Below, piece after piece: positions 11,593 through 21,854 of a stretch of 64,000 nucleotides of DNA. Under the pieces are notes generated by a model that ran no database searches, had not been told where the DNA came from, and saw nothing but the letters and a program-made list of their open reading frames with translations. The stretch is from positions 310,001 through 374,000 of the forward strand of contig MU385716.1 of the NCBI GenBank assembly GCA_022497155.1, read 5' to 3'. Each line of letters starts with the position of its first letter. Position 1 is the stretch's first letter. The translations under genes were made by a program, and so were the position numbers. This DNA is from Whalleya microplaca (lineage: Eukaryota; Ascomycota; Sordariomycetes; Xylariales; Xylariaceae).

Positions 11593-13120
11593 TCACTTCA
11601 ACTGCTTCAAGATCTCGACCAAGAAGTCCTCAAAGCTCAGCGTAATATAGCCATCACGATCATCATCGTACTTCTTGAAGACATCGGTCATGCGCTTCAG
11701 CGAAATACAAGCCTGAACAAACAAATCGAAGCTCATGACGCCCTCGCCGCGCTTGTCGTAGGTGTGGAACAGGAGGTCGACGAAGCCCGGGCTCAGGCGG
11801 TAGCGGAAGGCGACGAGGGCGTTGCTGAACTCGTCGAGGCTGATGTTGCCGGAGCGGTCGACGTCGAAGCGGTCGAAGAGCGTCCGCCACGAGGCCAGGA
11901 ACGACCACAGCCCGCAGAACTCCTCGAACCCGATCGTGCCCGACCGGTCGCTGTCGAACATCCGGATCATCATCCGCACCGTCTGCGCGTCGAACGCCGT
12001 CCAGTCCCCGTTCACGAGCGCCGTGCTGAGCTCGTGCTCTGAGAGCTGGCCTGTGCCTGTTTGTGGGTAAGGATAGGTTAGCCGCTGTTTGTTTCTTCGC
12101 ATAGCATAGGTACGGTTTCGCTAGAGAAACATGGCCTCTCCCCTTAGATGCGCCTAAGACATATCGGAGCGGACCCGAGACACAATATCTCGAAGCCCAC
12201 CCACCATACATGAGAACATCTCTACCCAACTTGCCGCGCTGGCAGCCCTCCTTCTCCTTCTTCCCAAACATCACATAACAAAACAAAGAACACCAGCAGA
12301 GAGAGAAGAAAAAAAAAAAGAACCCACCATTCTTATCAACAGCCCTAAAAAGCGGCAACAGCGTCGGATCCGCCGAGCTATCCTGCGGGGTCGGGGACGG
12401 GGGCGGACGGCTCGACGCAGGCGGGCGCCCATGCGCGTTGGGGCGCGGTCCCGACGCCGACGGCGGTGGCGACATCATCGGCGCGTGCGGGCTCGGGTTG
12501 CTACCACCGCTACCGTACGCGCCGCCGCCGTTGTTGCCGTACGAGCTGGGGCCGCTGCTGTACTGCGGGTGGCTGCCGGCCGGGCTCAGACGGCCCGGGT
12601 CCGTGGGCGCGCCGACGGGCCGTCGCGGGGGCGGTATGCTGTCCTGGCGATGGCTGTATGCGCCTCCGCCGCTGCTGCTGCTGCTGACGGGGACGGGGGG
12701 CTGGGGCTTGGACTCGTAGCGCGAGGAGGTCGGGGCTTTCTGTGAGTTTTGGTTAGAGGAGGGTAAGGGCAAGGGCGGGCTGTGTGAGGTTGTTGAGAGG
12801 TGAGGGCGTGTGGAAGCTCTTGTTTAAAGCAAAAGGGAAGGAAAGGTAGGTTGTCGCGTGTGGAGGGAAGATAGCGCGCATGATGCGCAAGTGGGCATTT
12901 ATGAAGCTGCGTACCTGCTCGGGCTCTGCGAATCTGTAAGGGAGGCCATAGTTAGTAACGCGCTAGTATGTACGTAGATACGAGACTGAGAATGCATGAA
13001 CGAATAGATGAAACCCGTGGTACTGGGTGTGGTGTCTCGACCAAAAAGCCGTCGCGATGACGATGGCGGGGTAACTCACCTTGGCAGTTCGTCCGGGTTA
13101 TAGGGTCTGTTGTAGGCCAT
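11593..13120 (-). CDS. pef1: Penta-EF-hand calcium-binding protein
   Basis: Four exons on the minus strand: 13120-13080, 12933-12915 (only 19 nt), 12739-12328 and 12056-11593; 311 residues. All junctions are GT-AG and in frame. Residues 20-150 are a Pro/Gly/Ser/Tyr-rich low-complexity arm, as in ALG-2, peflin, sorcin and yeast Pef1. Five EF-hands follow: near Asp155 (DKNGTGQLSEHE), 192-203 (DSDRSGTIGFEE), 222-233 (DVDRSGNISLDE), 258-269 (DKRGEGVMSFDL, degenerate) and 288-301 (DDDRDGYIT). Loops 1-3 have full calcium ligands. The role inferred from the family is a calcium-dependent adaptor that dimerises through EF5 in membrane traffic or polarity. Introns of 146, 175 and 271 nt are long for this window. 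Confidence 0.93.
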
Positions 13121-15045
13121 GGTGTGTGTATGTTGCCTATTGACACTTGGAGAACTTGAAGATGCAATAGAGGAAAACGGATGTGTAGAATGCAGGTCGA
13201 CGGCGCTCTGTTTATATACTATCTAGGCAAGACAGCGCACGCGCAAGTTGGTCGCACAATGTGGTTTGTTTTGGGTATGTAGGTCTCAAGTCTGGAGGCC
13301 GTTTATGTGGTGTACAGATGTAGTAGGTAAGGTAGTGTGAATGGTTAATGCGTAGGTTAGGAGGTCTAGGTCTAGGTTAGGTAGTTGGGGAAATGAGATT
13401 GACCGGGTGTCGGCAGTGCAACCGAACCACAAAGAAAGAATCGAGAAGTATGTATGTACTATGTAATAGGTAATAAGCCTGGGCCGCAGGATTCAGCCGC
13501 AAAGATGGGGTCAAGGAGCGAAGAGGCGCTGGGCTGTTCCTGGTCTTTTGATACAACCAGATATCCCGGATATCGAACTTATCAAGGGTTTCGTTGGGTG
13601 AATGCACGATATGTTACGCCGTGAATGTCTAGGTAGGTAGGCAGGAATCCGTCTAAGCACAAGGGCGGAATATCTGCAGCCCTAAAGAAAGCAGGTGATG
13701 TTTTGTTCGGAAACCGAGTTAAGCGTTCTTTAGTCGAGTTTTGCCTGTTATTTCTATGTCCCAATTGCCTTGTTTTTACATGCAGGTAATTTTCAGAGAG
13801 GGGGGAGCTGGATAATGCGGCAACTTCTTCCATGACTGATTCGCAAGCACCTAGGCAGATCACAATGGAACGGGTTGGGCAGAGTCTTTGTCAGGTCAGC
13901 GCATGGGGCAGTGTACATACATTACTAGGTTAGCAATCTTGTCTATCAAACACATTCACTGAACACGTTGACCGAAGGGGGCACAGTTGAGACACTGCTG
14001 CAAGGCGATCATGCTGAGTCTTTCTTGAAGCCTTCATGATGATTATGAGTCGACCGGGACATGCACAGACTCAGCTAATCAGAGTGTAAAGTCTTGTAAG
14101 TCTTTATTTCTGGCAGATTGCTCAAAGTTAGGCTATCAGGCTGTCAGTCTGGTTGCAGCTAGGCAGCATAATTATCATCTAGCTACCTAGCTTCAGGGGC
14201 TTAGCTGGAAATGACGAAGCGCATCGCATCGATGGATATCGCAGTATACGTATGTACGTAATGACGAAAGACCTGATTATGTACGAGCTTTATTAGTCAA
14301 GATACCTGCTCCGAGAGAGAGGATCATGTTTCAGCAGGGTCTATTCAGGGTCTGTCAGGGTTTAGTCGAGTTTAGTCGAGTTTGAGTCGCATACTGACAA
14401 CAACGTCTCCTTGCATCAAATGCAAACAACTGGAACTATTCAGAAGATGCAGGTCAGTTTTAGTTGCTTCAAATCTTGCCGTGCTGCCGTGAAGATTGCT
14501 GAGCTAATAAAGCGAGTTGGAATCGATTTCCGACAGCGCTATTGGTCTTCGCTTTGTTAGCTCATTTCCGTATACTTATTACCTAGGTACTATGGCATTC
14601 AGGGCATCCAACAAAATGCAAGCACTACTTTGTGGTAGTCCCAAATGACGAAATAGAGTTTCAGGGAAGCAATCACAAGGTCAGGTTCCCAAACCCCTAG
14701 ATTCCATTTCTGGGGTACCTTCTTGGGTAGACGGCTGGAGGAGGTCAGCATGTATGTAATGTCGGCCGCAGAGCCCCGAGCCCGGAGCCAGTATAGGCGA
14801 AAAGGCTTAATAATTTTTTGCGTATGTAATCCCGTAGCGACCGAGAAATTCGGGTCCAGATTGAGAAAGGCTTGGCATTAATGATACCATTGCCGCGATA
14901 TAGGTTCCACGGGGACCCCGTCTCAAAGTAACCACGACTGACTACCGTGTGCCGTAAGGAATACGCCTGTGCATTTGTGTGTGCATAAAGTAAAGCTTGG
15001 TCAACCCCTGCATAACAAATAGTCTTATATTTTCAAGTGTCAGCA
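13121..15045. other. Divergent promoter region, no gene recognised
   Basis: Separates the minus penta-EF-hand gene from the plus ChaC gene, so it holds both promoters. It contains GTAGGT/CCTAGG-type words and one exact palindrome at 14580. No convincing reading frame was seen. Confidence 0.5.
14580..14589. repeat. TACCTAGGTA palindrome, copy 3
   Basis: Exact copy of the 10-bp intergenic palindrome. Confidence 0.85.
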
Positions 15046-16037
15046 ATGGCGACCAATGAAACGGCAGCGTCGAAACCGGATGAGTTCTGGATCTTTGGCT
15101 ATGGGTGCGTTGCCCACGTGCTTTCGTACCTCTAACATGTATACGGATGTTGACCTGGAGTCGTGAGGACAGGAGCTTGATATGGAAACCACCGCCGCAT
15201 TATGGTGAGTGGTGTCGAGAGTGCCCATCCTCTGGTGACGAAGCTGACAGAATTCGACTCATAGATCGGCGGGTGCCTGGTTGGGTGACGGGATACGTGA
15301 GGCGGTTTTGGCAGGTATGACTCCTACCTAGCCTTCGATGCTTGCCGTCTCAACATACAGCTCACATGGTCATACAGGCAAGGTACATATGTCTCTCCGT
15401 GACTAGTCAGCAGCAAACCATATAGGATCTAGGGGGTATCACAAAGAGCAAAAACTGACTTCACAAACCCCCACACAGCCAAGACCACCGCGGCACGCCC
15501 GAGGAGCCAGGGCGTGTAGTAACGCTGATCGAGCGCTCGCACTGGGCGTCGCTAGTGGACGCGCACGACTCGGCGCCGGAGAAGGTCTGGGGCACGGCGT
15601 ACCGGATCCAAGCGGACAAGGTGGCCGAGGTGAAGGAGTACCTGGACATCCGGGAGATCAACGGGTACACGATCCACTGGACGCCGTTCCACCCGGCGGA
15701 CGGGACCGGCCCGATCAGGACGCTCGTGTACATCGGGACCCCCGACAACGACCAGTTCGTGGGGCCGCAGGAGCCCCAGGCCCTCGCCGAGCACATCTAC
15801 GTCAGCGAGGGCCCCAGCGGCCTCAACCGCGATTACCTGCTGGGGCTGGAGCGCGCGCTCGACCAGCTGAGCCCCGAGAGCGGCGACGCGCATGTCACGG
15901 ATTTGTCGAATCGGGTCCGCGAGATCGAGAGGAAGCGGAGGGCCGGCGAGCTGGAGGTCGAGGGCTTCGAGCCGCCTGCCTCGCATGAGTTCCGGAGGGT
16001 GAGCAGCGTGGATGAACAGGAGGAGACGGAGAAGTGA
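15046..16037 (+). CDS. ChaC-type gamma-glutamylcyclotransferase
   Basis: Five exons: 15046-15104, 15173-15204, 15265-15314, 15378-15382 and 15479-16037; 234 residues. The family (yeast Gcg1, mammalian CHAC1/2) degrades cytosolic glutathione to 5-oxoproline and Cys-Gly. The glycine-rich substrate loop FGYGSLIW is at residues 17-24, rebuilt across intron 1. Next come DRRVPG, YVRRFWQ and DHRGTPEEPGRVVTL, all family hallmarks, and further on GTAYRI, EYLDIREINGY and GPSGLNRDYLLGL. Exon 4 is only 5 nt (GCAAG), flanked by CATACAG and GTACAT. It is needed to join FWQ to ASQDHRG in frame; direct joining of its neighbours gives the wrong frame. The acidic C-terminal tail is longer than in Gcg1. Catalysis would use a Glu in the central barrel, which I did not pin down. 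Confidence 0.93.
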
Positions 16038-16650
16038 GTAAAGGGTTTTAAGCTGAAGGGGTGAGAAGATGACTGGGGACAACGAGCTACGATAATGTTC
16101 TTGGGTCGAAGACAAAAAAGAGTCATGAAAGTGATGTTGATTGATCATAGATCTGCTGGCATAAATCCCCTTTTGTTTTTACTTCCTCTCACCCGAACCT
16201 CCATCGTGCCACTTTCCTGCCATATCAACATTTCTCGAGGTTTGCGGGGTCTCTGCCCATTTTCCTAACCTCCCTCGTGATCCCCTCCTCCCGCCTCGGC
16301 CCATCGTATGGCCGTGAAATGACCGTGTTCTTCATATAGGTCATGAAAGCACATGACAAAGCATATAAGATATGTAAAATGAATGGAACGTTGACCTCCT
16401 TCGACCTTGTTCTCCTAGCTCGAGGGGCCAAATCGTAACGTCAAGATGGTGAAAAATAGAATGGTAAACGAGTTGTCGTCTCATCGAAGATTATGCGTAG
16501 ATGGAGCGTTTGGGTGTTAGGTGGAAGCCGCACCTCTACAGTCTGCTCCTGGAGGTTCGGCATCGACGGTTCGGGCTCTTCGGATGTGGTTTCCCTGCGG
16601 CTGCGGTTGGCTTGTCATTTATCTCATGAAATCCACTCTGGAATGTCCCG
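16038..16650. other. Convergent 3' region
   Basis: About 600 bp between the ends of the ChaC gene (plus) and the RRM gene (minus). It has pyrimidine-rich tracts but no recognisable gene. Confidence 0.5.
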
Positions 16651-17505
16651 TCAGTACCGTGGTGGCCCCTGAGGTGGCGATTGTTGGGGCTGGCCCTGCG
16701 GCTGACCCTGCTGTTGGCCTTGCTGGTCTGGATACCCATAAGGTGCTGGCATTCCGTAACCTGTATGGCGTTCATCTTAGCTTTAGCCTGAGATATTGTA
16801 CTGAGTTCGGATCTGCATGGAGATTCATATCTTACCTTGAGGCGGAGGCGTCCCGTAAGCCTGCTGCGGTGGGTAACCCCCGCGCCCGTATGCCGGTGGG
16901 TACATGTTCGGCATGCCGTACTGGACTGGCTGACCGCTAGCGTAAGGCATTTGGGGTTGCCCGTAACCTCCCCTGGCTGCATATCCGCCACCTCGGCCGC
17001 CATATCCACCGCCCCGGGGACCGGTATCAGAAGACTTGTCAACGCGAACGGTACGACCGTCGAATCTATCCAGCTCTTATTAGGGGTAAACCCCAAATTG
17101 TGAGTAGGGAATATTCGCTTACTCGACATTGTTCATGCTAGCAATAGCCTGCTGTGCGTCTGCTTCATTCTTGTATCGGACGAATCCAAAGCCTCTACTA
17201 CGGCCAGTGTCACGATCCTTGACGACGACCTAGCAAATATAAAGTGTATCAGTGCCGTTCGCAATTCAAGCCCCACTGGGGCTTATTCTCTATTCATAAA
17301 CCAGTCATGTTATAGAGGGTAGGATCGAATATAGTAACGCATACCGCTTCTTCTAGAGGGCCGAACTCTTCAAACTTCTGTCTCAGTGTCGCCTCCTCGG
17401 TATGCCATGCTAGGCCTCTGAATATAACAGATCAGCTGATCAGCCTTGACGTAATCACAGCTAGTGTGTATAAGTAGTTTCTTACCCAATGAATAATTTG
17501 GACAT
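16651..17505 (-). CDS. Glycine-rich RNA-binding protein, single RRM
   Basis: Five exons on the minus strand: 17505-17486, 17417-17345, 17229-17123, 17065-16836 and 16760-16651; 179 residues, all GT-AG and in frame. One RRM fills residues 3-80: RNP2 (LFIGGLAW, 4-11) is rebuilt across intron 1, and RNP1 (RGFGFVRY) is at 43-50, followed by [10 protein letters not shown]. The C-terminal half is a Gly/Tyr/Arg then Pro/Gln-rich tail with GGYGGRGGG and repeated QGQPQ, like plant and fungal GRPs and RBM3/CIRBP-type proteins. Such proteins bind RNA in nucleus or cytoplasm and act as stress-linked RNA chaperones; the exact role is not readable. Four introns in a 540-nt coding sequence is dense, and the first exon codes for fewer than seven residues. 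Confidence 0.93.
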
Positions 17506-18848
17506 TGCTTTGGTAATGGACCGGCTATAGAAGAGTCTGTTGTCTGGAGTTTAATCATTGACCCGTGCTCATTAAAAGAAGAGGAAAATTGAGAATGGAA
17601 GCAACTCGGGCTGCCAGCATATTTGTGAAAATAAAAGAAATGAGCATTTAGATTCAAGGAAATGAGGATGGAGTATTGCTGATTTCATTCAATGGATAAC
17701 AAGGCTGATGGGGAAATTTCCCTTATTTTGAGATATTAGTATGGAAAGAAGACAGCACGAACATTTTTGAAAGATTTGAGATGGAAACGGAATGTCTGGA
17801 CAGTATCGTATCCTGGTTTTCCTATCGCAGTGTTGTCAAGTATGTATAGTGGTAAGAGGCTGCCGTGTACTCCAGGCTGGCGCGGTGAGACTGGTCAATA
17901 TATTCTAGGGCGGAGTCGTAGCGCGTTTATAGCGGCGAGGAATTGAAAACGGAAAGGACTTATCCAATAAAGACGGTGGGGGCGGTAGTCAATGACAGTC
18001 GGGCTCTGGGATCCCGTTGTGAGCTCCAGTGACTTAGTCGGGACGAGAGATATAAGACATCCATCGCTTCCATCCCATCTGATTTATACACCTCTACAGC
18101 CGATGAGAACTCTTGGACCACGAAACTGAAGCAAAGGTACCTCCTCCACTTCGATTTTTCTGAGAGAATAAAGTGACTAGACTCTAAACGCATGGGTATG
18201 AAGTGAGGTTACCAGCAGGGATATCCCCAAAACAAGCATCAAACCGACGAGGTAAAAGTTGCCTCGAGTGAGAAGAAGCATAGCAACTCTGCGCAACAGA
18301 AGCTCTGTGTGCTGAAGGATGGCTAGTTCAGCTCTGTCTAGAAGTGGAACTGTCAGGAATTGCCGACGTACCTACTACTGTGTATGATGTGAGAGGAGGT
18401 GCGGCGGTTTCTAGAGTACGCTGCTAAGAAAGGTCTACTCAAACCACGTTGTACTCCACAGCCGGCTTTTCTTACCATGTCTGCCTGGTCAAGGCTGGCT
18501 GGGTATCATTGTTAGATGCTTGAGGTAGCGATTGTAGATACCCATGGTTTCGTGATCCCTGTCCGCAGCTTTTTTAAGCAAAGGCCGACATCATCTGTTC
18601 ACGATCCAGGGAGACAACAGCTATGGTATCCATGGGCCCGGTTGACATCCTGATACAGTCCGACTAGTCTTACATGGCCGCAGTATTATCAATGGCATTA
18701 GATTAAGTATTTTACCGCGGCTGGCAAAATACAAATAGTCATGCATGGATAACATTTCCTAGATTTGACACTTGTAATTGGCCACTTAATGCAGGATATG
18801 AAGTCAGAACAGGAAAGCCAATTTGCCTAACCAAGGAGTATGAAAGGG

Positions 18849-19429
18849 TCACCCGACAAAAGCAGACAGCTGCTGCAAGACTCTGGGGCTAGCCTTACCA
18901 ATGGTCTCGAAAAGCTGCTGCGTTAGGTCCATGTAGATATTGGGCATGGTGCTAGACGCGAACTTGGAATAATCTGACCAGTAAGATGGGCCTTCGTTGC
19001 TGTTAGTAGTGGGACAGCTCGATACATGAATCTGGCCATTACCTAGCTTTCACGATTAGAAATGCCATCCCTGTTGAGAACAGTGTTGGTAGCTATTCGT
19101 CTTGCCCCTCCTTGCCCCTCATCAGCTTACCCCTGTCAGAGCATATTGTTGTTATTGAAGGCTACGATGGTAAAGTGTCTTCATGACGGTTGTGGGCGAC
19201 GTATACTAGAATAGTAACGACGACCTGTGAGCCAGTAGAAGTCAGTCCAATACAAGTATCCTTGTAATTTGTGAGACAGGTAACTCTGTCATAAGCTGAG
19301 GTGAAACGTCAAGCTTGCCCAAGATGCTGTAGAGGGTCACCAGCTTTAACCTTTTCTGATGTAATTGGGCCTCGGTTGAGGCGCCGTGCACCGTTGCGCC
19401 ACGTGCATTAGATTTCCTATTAATGGATC
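18849..19429 (-). pseudogene. Possible decayed or very small gene
   Basis: Three protein-like blocks follow each other on the minus strand in different frames. One is about 60 codons ending near 19247, with the segment KRLKLVTLYSILGKLDVSPQ. A second short block reads VVVTILVYVAHNRH. The last block is about 59 codons ending in TGA at 18849, with EGPSYWSDYSKF and PNIYMDLTQQLFETIGKA. An intron with donor GTAATG and a CTAAC branch site 5' of CAG would link the last block to an upstream ATG near 19068. Frameshifts and stops between blocks suggest decay. The family is not recognised, and chance cannot be excluded. Confidence 0.2.
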
Positions 19430-21405
19430 AATCTTGGCACGCTACAGATTGCACCATAGTATGGCACTCGTTCAAAATGATCCGAAAAGGGAAATTTTCA
19501 ACCGTCGATCCACATGTCGTAACAATCCAGACTTTTGGGATGGCCGTATCTTCCTTCACGGGTTGGATATATCATCTCAATCGCAAAGCCTCAATCGTAG
19601 AAGCCTCGCCGTTGAGTCCTTTATATCTTGGGCTCCAAATCTAGAAGACGTTCGACCCCGCATTCGAATGTTGTCATGTGATGATGGCTCTCTGAATAGC
19701 ACGGAGTTGGCTCTTAGGTATCTAGTAGAAATGCAAGCTTTCGTCCGTATTCCATCCCATTAGTTTATTCGTTGCGTATACCTACGCTCCCACTTTAGCC
19801 GTCTATGGAACGACAAGTAAGAAGAGCTTCTCAGAATGGATAATGGGGGTGAGAGTGGGTTGCAGCCGACATGCATGAGGAAGATGGATACTGTCTAGAG
19901 CGAACATTATGGGGTTTGACTGCACAATACGGCCGAGATCCGACACAAGACATGTTCCGCGATGCCAAAGGCTTGTCTGCTTGATCACCGTCAGGGTGAT
20001 CTCGAGGTTGCAGTCGATCATTGAATAAGCGAAGGAAGATCATTTTAGATGCTGCATGCCGCACTGCCGCGTAAGGCTGTCACAAGCACGATAGTATTGG
20101 GGTATATTATAGCAAGGTTTGGCGACCCTCGATGTGACCTGATGAAGAATCACCAACGACTGGATGCGATTGGTCACCCGCTTCAGCGCCCGATTTCCCC
20201 TTGATTCTGGAACTTGGGGAGACACAACTGCAACGAAACACTTCTGAGAGCCGTCCCCGATATGGAATGGTCTTTGCCAACCTTGGATTGTCACATTCGA
20301 GGCTCGTGATAAATCGTGTACCGGCGCGAAGTTAAGCCAATGTTTGAGACTGAATGACAAATAAGGTGGGCGCAACGTAACAATGGAAGCTTTTGCAGAA
20401 GGACAGAAGAGGCTTGGCAAAATCCCCGGAGTTTTGGATGTATGCGCACGGACCATATGTGCTGCTTGGATTTAGAGATGTCGGGCTGCCAGGGGTTATC
20501 AGGGGCCTTCTTGGCAACGCTTCTCTGACGTCTTGGGATTGAAGCTTGTATTGCATTGTTAGTAAATAATAGACGGCATACTACATAAGGCTCCCCGAGT
20601 ATCATTGACCATGGGGATGACATACATGCAGCAATCAAGATTGCCGATTTATAAAAATAGCTTTTCTTCAGTCTCACTTGGCAGCAACGCTTCCCAGGAT
20701 TACACAAGCGATAAGGCAACTGAAGTTGAAGTCAAATTCAACTAGGTCAAAGTTAAAGTGTGAAGAGATGTCAAGAACTATAGCTAATAATAGAATTAAG
20801 GGTGAAAATCGTTTGTCTCAACAACGATCTACGCTAGGTTCTAATCTTCCCGATAGATGATGGTATCCAAATGCCTGTCGATGTTGTACTTAAAGTAGGT
20901 TAGGTAATAGGAAATGCAGATGCTCATAGGAGGTCAAACGATGACATGCTGGACTCGTTGATTCTTCGAAAGATTTTTGAATGAAGCCAAGTCTTGATAT
21001 GACATCGAACCATTGAATAGGAAGTGTTGATAGGTAAATTCCCCGCAGTTATAGATCATACCATTTTGTAATAAGAGCCTTCAATGGTTATACTGCTATG
21101 CTATATAGCATTATAGATCCCACCGCACGCCAAGTCCTCCAGGGTTAACACAAGAGCATACCGGTAGATTGTTTTAGATATAAGTAGCTAGAAACATTAT
21201 AGTCTTATTTTATTAGCCAATTAGCCTATAGTAACAACAAATGAGACTTTATTCAAATTGAATGTAGTGAGATCCTATTAACTAACAAGAATTCATGAGA
21301 TCAGGACAGGTTAGAGGAGGTTTGCAACAACGAGGCGCTTCGGCGCTTCAGGCTTGAACACAACGCCCCTGATGATGGATACAAGGGCTTACCTAAGCAG
21401 GCAGG

Positions 21406-21415
21406 TACCTAGGTA
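21406..21415. repeat. TACCTAGGTA palindrome, copy 4
   Basis: Exact copy of the 10-bp palindrome, preceded by GCAGG and followed by GGCTAG, about 440 bp before the next start codon. Confidence 0.85.
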
Positions 21416-21854
21416 GGCTAGGGTCTCCCCCAAACTGCAGGGACTATCAGCCATGGTCCACATCCAGGTGAGGCTATTCCTTCCTCTTTTACAAGCGATC
21501 TTTGGTGAGGTACCTAATCTTTTCAGCCTTTATCGACCTTATGCCGGACATTATTACTGCAACTAACACATGGCCCCTACTCTAGCCCCCCGGGCCCCTA
21601 CCTACATGTACATGTACATGCTTACCCACCTGTTCCCTAGCACTGTAACGCTACCTAACTAAAGGATTGTTTAGGCGTGTGCCGAGGAGATCCCCGTCCC
21701 ACGTCGCATCCCATCCCGTTGGAACCACCCTACGAGCTTAGATCATGATCTCCGCGGCTCCGCCTTACACATCTGTGATATCTGTGCTCGTTTAGATAAT
21801 ATATATCTTTGCTTTGTTTCAGATACTATACATCGTTTCAGCTCTTCCTTTGCA

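Larger units (their letters stand above)
17506..21854. other. Long intergenic region, at most a gene relic
   Basis: 4.3 kb between the divergent RRM gene (minus) and the 925-residue gene (plus). Apart from a protein-like but broken stretch at 18.85-19.43 kb, no coding pattern could be followed. Frames of about 125-140 codons near 19.4 and 20.2 kb lack motifs and start context. The part from about 20.9 to 21.3 kb is AT-rich. Confidence 0.45.

Noticed and set aside
19386..19763. 125-codon plus-strand frame
   Set aside because: No motif or splice support. Part of it lies opposite the possible minus-strand relic.
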